A DNA stretch of 20,632 nt, taken from Deltaproteobacteria bacterium. GTDB lineage: Bacteria; UBA10199; DSSB01. Within the stretch, counting starts at the first letter, position 1. The number at the start of each line of letters is the position of its first letter. The translations under genes and the position numbers were made by a program. Below, piece by piece: positions 15,675 through 20,632 of the stretch. The notes below the pieces were generated by a model, which was not told the origin of the DNA, did not search any database, and saw nothing but the letters and a program-made list of their open reading frames with translations. The DNA is taken from positions 3,048-23,679 of the forward strand of contig JAIOPF010000094.1 in NCBI GenBank assembly GCA_021414045.1, written 5' to 3'.

Positions 15675-17173
15675 GACTCGACGTCCTACAACTTTGGCAA
15701 CACGCCTGGCCCTCCTTGACCTTGCTCATCGCGGCCATGGTTTCCTTGCTGACTTCCGTCTTCCCGTCCCGGCATCGCGCGCGGATCACCGCCGTCTTGG
15801 CCGCGACGGCTTTCCTGCTCAGCGCCCAGGGTTTTTTCCACCAATGGGGGCTGGGAGAGGCGAAGGGATTCGAATTTTTGGTCGTCGATCCTCTCTCGAA
15901 TTATCTCGGAGCCCTCATCGCCCTGATTGGATTCATCACGAGCATCGCCGCCTATCCCTATATTTTGTCCCAGGCCGAGGCGATTCCGGAGTTTTTTTCC
16001 CTGCTCTTGTTCGCGGCCTTCGGGATGACCACGATGGTGATGACGACGAATCTCTTGGCCTTCGTCCTGGGTCTCGAGATCATGAGTCTCTCGCTCTACG
16101 TCCTGGTGGGACTGCGGCGCTACGACCCGCGTTCGGGCGAGGCGGCCTTCAAGTATTTTCTCTTGGGCTCGGTGGCGACCGCCTTCTTGCTCTTCGGGAT
16201 TTCCTTTTTCTACGGTTCGACGGGAACCCTCGATCTGTCGCGCATTCCCGAGCTGCTTCCGAATCCGGAAATGGCGACCCTCTTCAAGCTGGGCGCCTTG
16301 TTGATCCTGCTGGGTTTTGCCTTCAAGGTTGGCGCGGTTCCCTTTCATTTTTGGGCGCCGGACGTCTATGACGGCGCGCCCATGCCCGTCACCGGTTTCA
16401 TGGCGACGGGAGTGAAAGTCGCGGCCTTCGGCGCCTTGATCCGAGTGGTGGAAGCCTTTGCCCCGCGCCACGAGCTTCCCTTGCAGCGTTGGATCGTCAT
16501 GCTTTCCTTCGCGACCATGATCGTCGGGAATTTGGTCGCGCTTCGGCAGCGGCACTTGAAGCGGATCTTGGCCTACAGTTCCATCGCCCACGCGGGATAC
16601 TTGCTGCTGGGGATGGCGACGCTGGTTGGTACCGGGGAAATTCGCGCGGCGGCACTGAGCCCGATTCTCTTCTATCTCTTGGTCTACAGCTTACTCACCT
16701 TGGGAGTTTTCTCGGTCTTGACCATCCTCTCCAGTGGTGGGCAGGAGCTGAACGACCTCAAGGATTTGGATGGTCTTTCCGAAAAGCGTCCCGTCTTATC
16801 GGCAGTCTTGAGTGTTTTCTTCATCTCCCTCGCAGGAGTGCCTCCGACGGCGGGATTCTTGGCGAAGTACTATCTCTTCAGCCAGGCGATTCAGGTCGGT
16901 CTCTACCCCTTGGCCATCGCCGGAATTTTGGCGAGCGCCGTGTCTCTTTATTATTATCTAGGCCCCATCGTGAGAATGTATTTCCATTCCCATGAAAAAA
17001 CTTGGCAGGCGCCCGGCGTGATGGCCAGCCTTCGTCTCTTGTTGGCCCTGATGGTGGCGGGAGTTTTTTATCTGGGACTTTTTCCGGCCTCGACCCTCGA
17101 GATTTCCCGCAGGACGGTGCCGATCCGAGCTCTGGAGGCTCCTTTGGCTTCTCCTTCCGCGAAACTCCCTTAA
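15671..17173 (+). CDS. nuoN: NADH-quinone oxidoreductase subunit N (NuoN), second locus
   Basis: This 500-residue antiporter-like proton-pumping subunit is full length. It has FVLGLEIMSLSLYVLVGLRR with Glu136, then EAAFKYFLLGSVATAFLLFG (the helix missing from the other NuoN here), FAFKVGAVPFHFWAPDVYDG with Lys219, VKVAAFGALIRV with Lys249, and LKRILAYSSIAHAGYLLLG. I chose the ATG at 15671, overlapping the nuoM stop; the upstream extension of the frame lies within nuoM. It ends the complex I locus, and a stem-loop overlaps its stop codon. Confidence 0.97.
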   Translation: MRLDVLQLWQHAWPSLTLLIAAMVSLLTSVFPSRHRARITAVLAATAFLLSAQGFFHQWGLGEAKGFEFLVVDPLSNYLGALIALIGFITSIAAYPYILSQAEAIPEFFSLLLFAAFGMTTMVMTTNLLAFVLGLEIMSLSLYVLVGLRRYDPRSGEAAFKYFLLGSVATAFLLFGISFFYGSTGTLDLSRIPELLPNPEMATLFKLGALLILLGFAFKVGAVPFHFWAPDVYDGAPMPVTGFMATGVKVAAFGALIRVVEAFAPRHELPLQRWIVMLSFATMIVGNLVALRQRHLKRILAYSSIAHAGYLLLGMATLVGTGEIRAAALSPILFYLLVYSLLTLGVFSVLTILSSGGQELNDLKDLDGLSEKRPVLSAVLSVFFISLAGVPPTAGFLAKYYLFSQAIQVGLYPLAIAGILASAVSLYYYLGPIVRMYFHSHEKTWQAPGVMASLRLLLALMVAGVFYLGLFPASTLEISRRTVPIRALEAPLASPSAKLP

Positions 17174-17195
17174 GCCCCGATTTTTCCCTAAGGGA
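17166..17195 (+). terminator. Inverted repeat at the end of the nuo locus (weak terminator candidate)
   Basis: TCCCTTA (17166-17172) pairs perfectly with TAAGGGA (17189-17195) around a 16-nt loop that contains TTTTT. The left arm includes part of the nuoN stop codon. No T-run follows the right arm, so it is not a classical intrinsic terminator. Confidence 0.3.
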
Positions 17196-17250
17196 TCGAG
17201 AATCCACAACTTTTCTCTCCTGATTCCGAAAACGACCTATCCGGTTACAG

Positions 17251-17256
17251 TATAAA
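17251..17256 (+). promoter_or_regulatory. Possible -10 element before the large unknown gene
   Basis: TATAAA sits at the head of an unusually AT-rich stretch (17251-17270) in a GC-rich window, about 60 bp ahead of the next gene. No convincing -35 box lies at the right distance. A perfect 10-bp palindrome, GCCACGTGGC (17284-17293), lies between it and the gene and could be an operator. Both are weak calls. Confidence 0.25.
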
Positions 17257-17314
17257 AAAATAATAATTTCATAGACTTGTCCGGCCACGTGGCGTGGTCG
17301 GCGTAGTGGGGCAC

Positions 17315-19849
17315 ATGAAGTCAGGAATTATCGGGAGCGAGTTCTCCTCTCTTTCACCCGCGTCGCGTTTTGAGGCGCCGGGGGTTTTGCCATTTTCAGA
17401 ACTTTGGCATTCCCTCGATTCCCAAAATAGACCTCTTCTCGAATCCAAGTTCGGCGCTGCCGGACTTCGCGAGCTTAGTGCGATTTCCCACGAGACTGAT
17501 GCGGGGATAGCCGCCGAGTCTCTTTGGAATTTATCGCTTCGCTTGGAACAGGAAGGACGGGTGGAGGGCGCCGCGGAACTTGACGCTCTTCTCGCGAAAA
17601 ACCATTTCAGTAAAGCCGCGCGGCAGCTTGAGGTTCTTCAAGGGCGTGGCGGCATCGGTCTCCGGGCGGAAGGGCTCTTGCGGCATTTGGCCCATGAGGC
17701 CCTTAGTCCCGCTTCGATATTGACAATGACGGCCGCCGGTCTGGCCTTTCGTTTGACGCGCGGGGCGGTGCTGGCACGCTTGGCGACTTCGCCTAGCGCA
17801 AATTATTTGACGCGGGGTTTCGGCTTGCGGGCAAGCGCCTCGCTTGCGGGTTTCGGCGTGGAAACGCTTGCCTTCACCTTGGGCGGGAAAACGGCGGGCG
17901 GATGGATGGGACAGAAAGTGGATTGGTCCGCGGGGGCCCTGAGCCGCGATTGGGCGTCCGGCGCCTTGACTTTGGGCGCCCTGAAAGTGGCGGGGGCTTT
18001 GACCCGATTCGGCTTGCGCCATTGGGTCTTGGAAGAGAATTCCCTCGAACGAATGGCCCGCGCCTTGGCACCGCAAGCCGCGATGCTCGGGGGACTCGTG
18101 TTGGGACAAGGGCTCGAGGAGTCCATGGGCTGGAGGAGTCCCTCGAGCTTTTCCAACCGTTGGGTGGATGGCTTGGCGACTTTGCTGCATTTTCATGTCG
18201 GCGGCCGCTTGGCGGGAGCTGCCTTTGGATCCGGCTTTAGAGGCATGGAACAAGAATTGGAGTTGCGCGCGGAATCGCATCAAGGACCCAAAGGTTTCGC
18301 AAGCGGTCCCCATTTAGCGATTGCGGGGCAAGCCGGGTCGATTTCGACGGGCTCTTTCCCTGCGGATTCCGAACTTTTCGGCGCTCGTCCCATGTTGACC
18401 TTGGGCGGGGCTTATCGAGGCGCCACCGCTTCCGATTCTTTCAAAACCATCAAGCAGATCGAATCCGTGTTGGCCAAGGGCAGGGTGCTTTTGGAATTAG
18501 GGACGCGCCACGCCAAAGTCACGCCGGAGATTTTCCACCATATGTATACCCTGGAGGATGCCTTCACGAGTCTCCTCCACGGGTATCGAACGGTGGAGGC
18601 TGGAATGCTGAAAGGGCCTTTGGCGAATCTGGTCCGGCAGGATGATGGTTTGCGCCGTGTCTTGCTGGATTTTGCCTCTTCCCCCAATAAGCGGCTTTGG
18701 GCCTTCGTCGACGTCGACACCGGCGAGTTGCAGCGCGTCGTTTCTCTGGATCATCAAAGATTTCCTCGAGCGATCTTATACTGGAATCCCGGCTTGGGTT
18801 TTGGAGGAAAGCGGGCGACATTTTCTTATGCCGCGCGCCTCGATTTTTCGGAAAGGCCCTCGAGCCATCCGGAAATGACGGCTCGACTCTACCGCTGGGA
18901 CCCCAAATCCAAATCCATGACGGAGGAGCCGGCCCCCGATTCCATCGTTCGTTCGAATCCACCCTCCGAGGTGGGCACTCCGGATCGCGTCGCGGAAGTG
19001 AGGGCCTTTCCGAGCACGGACCATGAGCTGATTTACCAGGTTTTTAAAAATTCCCTGTTCCGATGGCGTCTCAAAGATCCGCTCAGTCGGCCTTTGTTCA
19101 CGATGCGGGTCGTTTCGGAAGACGGGGCCCATTCCTTCGATTTTAGCGATAAAGCCCCTCCCTTGCTCCTTCCGGAGGTTCCGGAAATTCCGGAGAAACC
19201 TGTTCATCTTCCCACGAAAACCGGGCCGGCTCTTGCGCCCCGCAAGGTGAAGCCGGCAGGAAGGATCAGCCCGGCCCCTGAGATAGCGAGGCCCGTCACC
19301 GCGCCTTCGGTCGTTTCCGCGGAACCGGAAACCGTCGAGATATCCTCCAACCTGAGGTTGGCCCGGCAAGCCCTGGCCAATTTAAAAAATGCCGACGGAG
19401 AGACTCCGCAGGTGACGCGCCATTCACTGGGAAGCTTGCGCTACGAGGTCCGGCATCTTTCCGGACGCGAAATGTCGGTCTTCGCGGGAGAGCTGGAAGC
19501 CGATATCGAGATTTTTTTCCGTTTGGGCGAGAGCGGCGCATCTTTCCTTCGCAACGAACTTCCGAGAATGCCGTCAGGGTCCCGGTTGTCGCTATGCCTT
19601 GCTTTGGCGGATCAACTGGCCAGCGTCGCGCCTCCGCGACGCTCGGTGACTTTCGAGATCGTGCGCGACATCCTGCCGAAAATGGACCTTAAGGAATTGG
19701 ACGAGTTTCAAAAGGGTTTGGACAAAAAATTTCCTCCGGGAAGCTTGAGTCTTGACCGGGGGATGATGGTGCAGCAAATCCGGGGAAGGATACGGAATCT
19801 CCTCGGTCTCATGCCCTCCCCGGCGAAAATGCCTCCCCCCCGTCGTTAG
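17315..19849 (+). CDS. Large protein of unknown function (about 844 residues)
   Basis: I do not recognise this protein. I chose the ATG at 17315; an in-frame GTG at 17294 is the alternative, and neither has a good Shine-Dalgarno. There is no signal peptide. By residue from 17315: about 1-125 is polar and probably helical (SLWNLSLRLEQEGRVEGAAE); 128-320 is Ala/Gly-rich with hydrophobic stretches and could be membrane-associated or tightly packed helices; roughly 340-610 is mixed and partly beta-like, with many aromatics around FVDVDTGELQRVVSLDHQRF and AILYWNPGLGFGG; 614-678 is a Pro-rich linker; the rest is a polar helical C-terminal domain (ELDEFQKGLDKKFPPGS). Cysteine is nearly absent and I see no catalytic motif. 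It is flanked by a possible promoter and a terminator, so it is probably its own transcription unit. Confidence 0.8.
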   Translation: MKSGIIGSEFSSLSPASRFEAPGVLPFSELWHSLDSQNRPLLESKFGAAGLRELSAISHETDAGIAAESLWNLSLRLEQEGRVEGAAELDALLAKNHFSKAARQLEVLQGRGGIGLRAEGLLRHLAHEALSPASILTMTAAGLAFRLTRGAVLARLATSPSANYLTRGFGLRASASLAGFGVETLAFTLGGKTAGGWMGQKVDWSAGALSRDWASGALTLGALKVAGALTRFGLRHWVLEENSLERMARALAPQAAMLGGLVLGQGLEESMGWRSPSSFSNRWVDGLATLLHFHVGGRLAGAAFGSGFRGMEQELELRAESHQGPKGFASGPHLAIAGQAGSISTGSFPADSELFGARPMLTLGGAYRGATASDSFKTIKQIESVLAKGRVLLELGTRHAKVTPEIFHHMYTLEDAFTSLLHGYRTVEAGMLKGPLANLVRQDDGLRRVLLDFASSPNKRLWAFVDVDTGELQRVVSLDHQRFPRAILYWNPGLGFGGKRATFSYAARLDFSERPSSHPEMTARLYRWDPKSKSMTEEPAPDSIVRSNPPSEVGTPDRVAEVRAFPSTDHELIYQVFKNSLFRWRLKDPLSRPLFTMRVVSEDGAHSFDFSDKAPPLLLPEVPEIPEKPVHLPTKTGPALAPRKVKPAGRISPAPEIARPVTAPSVVSAEPETVEISSNLRLARQALANLKNADGETPQVTRHSLGSLRYEVRHLSGREMSVFAGELEADIEIFFRLGESGASFLRNELPRMPSGSRLSLCLALADQLASVAPPRRSVTFEIVRDILPKMDLKELDEFQKGLDKKFPPGSLSLDRGMMVQQIRGRIRNLLGLMPSPAKMPPPRR

Positions 19850-19856
19850 AGGCGAA

Positions 19857-19874
19857 AAAACGGCATCCCGTTTT
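19857..19874 (+). terminator. Terminator after the large unknown gene
   Basis: AAAACGG (19857-19863), loop CATC, CCGTTTT (19868-19874) form a perfect 7-bp stem just 8 bp after the stop codon. The T-run is inside the stem and the A-run on the other arm would allow some activity in both directions. Confidence 0.5.
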
Positions 19875-19899
19875 CGATAGGTCGGCTCATAATAACCCT

Positions 19900-19927
19900 T
19901 TGCCTTGGCTCCGACTCTCCCTAAAAT
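19900..19927 (+). promoter_or_regulatory. Sigma-70-like promoter of the carbonic anhydrase gene
   Basis: TTGCCT (19900-19905, four of six matches to the -35 consensus) and TAAAAT (19922-19927, five of six to the -10) are separated by 16 bp. Transcription would start near 19934, leaving a leader of about 25 nt that contains the Shine-Dalgarno. This makes the upstream in-frame ATGs at 19905 and 19926 unlikely starts. Confidence 0.5.
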
Positions 19928-19946
19928 GGGAACCCGTATCCTAAAC

Positions 19947-19954
19947 AAGGAGGT
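19947..19954 (+). promoter_or_regulatory. Strong Shine-Dalgarno deciding a GTG start
   Basis: AAGGAGGT is a full match to the anti-Shine-Dalgarno core, 4 nt before the GTG at 19959 (5 nt counting from AGGAGG). It selects this GTG, which begins a clean signal peptide. Confidence 0.75.
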
Positions 19955-19958
19955 CATT

Positions 19959-20615
19959 GTGTTCCTACGTCGATGCTTTTTCCTGGCGGTATTTTTTTTC
20001 CCGGTTTTGGCGAACGCCGCCAATGCCGAATCTCCCATGAGTCCGGATCAGGCCCTGCAAGAGTTGATGGCGGGCAACCAACGTTTCGTCGCGGAGAAAG
20101 TCGTCCATCCCAACCAGACGGAACTGCACCGCAAGGATCTGGTGGAAGGGCAGAAGCCCTTCGCCGCCATTCTCGGCTGTTCGGATTCGCGGGTCGCGAC
20201 GGACTTGGTCTTTGACCGCGGGCTGGGTGATTTGTTCGTGGCCCGGGTGGCGGGGAATATTCTCGATGACGCGGTCTTGGGAAGTCTCGAGTACGGAGTC
20301 GGCGTTTTAAAAATTCCCCTCATCATGGTGCTGGGCCACGAATCCTGCGGTGCCGTGAAGGCCGCCATCGCCGACAAGCCTTTGCCGGGGAAAATCGAAT
20401 CCATCGCAAAAGAAATCCGTCAGGCCATCCACGGCGATACTTGCGACCCGAAGGATCAGCCGACCTGTGCTACCAAGGCGAACGTCCATGCGATGGTCGA
20501 GAGGCTGAAAAATTCTCAGGAGGTGATCGCTCCCCTCGTGAAATCCGGGAAACTAAAGATCGTCGGCGCTTTTTACGACCTGGAAACGGGGAAGGTTGAG
20601 TTGACGAATCCTTGA
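19959..20615 (+). CDS. Exported beta-class carbonic anhydrase
   Basis: This enzyme interconverts CO2 and bicarbonate with a zinc ion. It has 218 residues from the GTG at 19959. The first 23 residues are a Sec signal peptide (basic start, FFLAVFFFPVL core, ANAANA before the likely cleavage site), so the enzyme should act in the periplasm. Zinc ligands of the beta class are all visible: Cys74 with Asp76 and Arg78 in GCSDSRVATD, and His127 and Cys130 in LGHESCGAV. The conserved VARVAGNI stretch follows the first motif. Most beta-class enzymes are cytoplasmic, but secreted members are known. It has its own promoter and ribosome site, so it is not part of the nuo operon. Bicarbonate supply or pH balance outside the inner membrane is a plausible role, but inferred. 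Confidence 0.93.
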   Translation: MFLRRCFFLAVFFFPVLANAANAESPMSPDQALQELMAGNQRFVAEKVVHPNQTELHRKDLVEGQKPFAAILGCSDSRVATDLVFDRGLGDLFVARVAGNILDDAVLGSLEYGVGVLKIPLIMVLGHESCGAVKAAIADKPLPGKIESIAKEIRQAIHGDTCDPKDQPTCATKANVHAMVERLKNSQEVIAPLVKSGKLKIVGAFYDLETGKVELTNP

Positions 20616-20632
20616 TCGGGTTACGATAAACC

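Noticed and set aside
14169..20615. DAB-type inorganic carbon pump (NuoL-like protein plus a carbonic-anhydrase-like partner)
   Set aside because: The NuoL/M/N proteins here are ordinary complex I subunits within a nuo operon, no DabA-like protein is present, and the carbonic anhydrase is a secreted standalone enzyme.
1..20632. tRNA, rRNA, CRISPR, transposase, integrase or attachment sites
   Set aside because: None was seen by reading both strands; all gaps over 100 bp were examined and hold only the short signals listed.

Overview
The window (20.6 kb, GC-rich, both strands read) is dominated by respiratory complex I (NADH:quinone oxidoreductase, nuo) genes of a Gram-negative bacterium. Secreted proteins with Sec signal peptides, separate nuoC and nuoD, a short NuoG and an enlarged NuoH would fit an uncultured deltaproteobacterium-like lineage. 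That placement is an inference from gene style, not a proven assignment.

Layout. (1) Positions 1-3842, + strand: the 3' end of one complex I locus, with the C-terminal part of nuoL, then nuoM and nuoN. The gap before this nuoN carries two adjacent hairpins, and the NuoN has lost roughly 37 residues including one transmembrane helix. (2) 3848-4285, - strand: a small secreted protein with two Tudor-knot/chromo-barrel-like repeats, sitting backwards between the two loci. (3) 4462-17173, + strand: a second complex I locus in the order nuoA-B-C-D-E-F-G-H-J-K-L-M-N, tightly packed with stop/start overlaps (nuoC/D, J/K, K/L, M/N). nuoI is missing from its usual place between nuoH and nuoJ, and nuoL is broken by a deletion plus frameshift that removes the conserved mid-membrane lysine region. 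(4) 17315-19849: a large protein of about 844 residues that I do not recognise. (5) 19959-20615: an exported beta-class carbonic anhydrase with its own promoter and a strong Shine-Dalgarno sequence.

How the genes work together. NuoE/F/G form the NADH-oxidising module, NuoB/C/D the connecting quinone-reducing module (with the absent NuoI), and NuoA/H/J/K/L/M/N the proton-pumping membrane arm. The window therefore holds two sets of the antiporter-like subunits L, M and N side by side. Each set has one visibly damaged member (NuoN in the first, NuoL in the second), so between them they could still supply one intact copy of each. Whether this is biology (cross-complementing or decaying loci) or assembly error is the main question the window raises. 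I saw no tRNA, rRNA, CRISPR array, transposase or phage gene.
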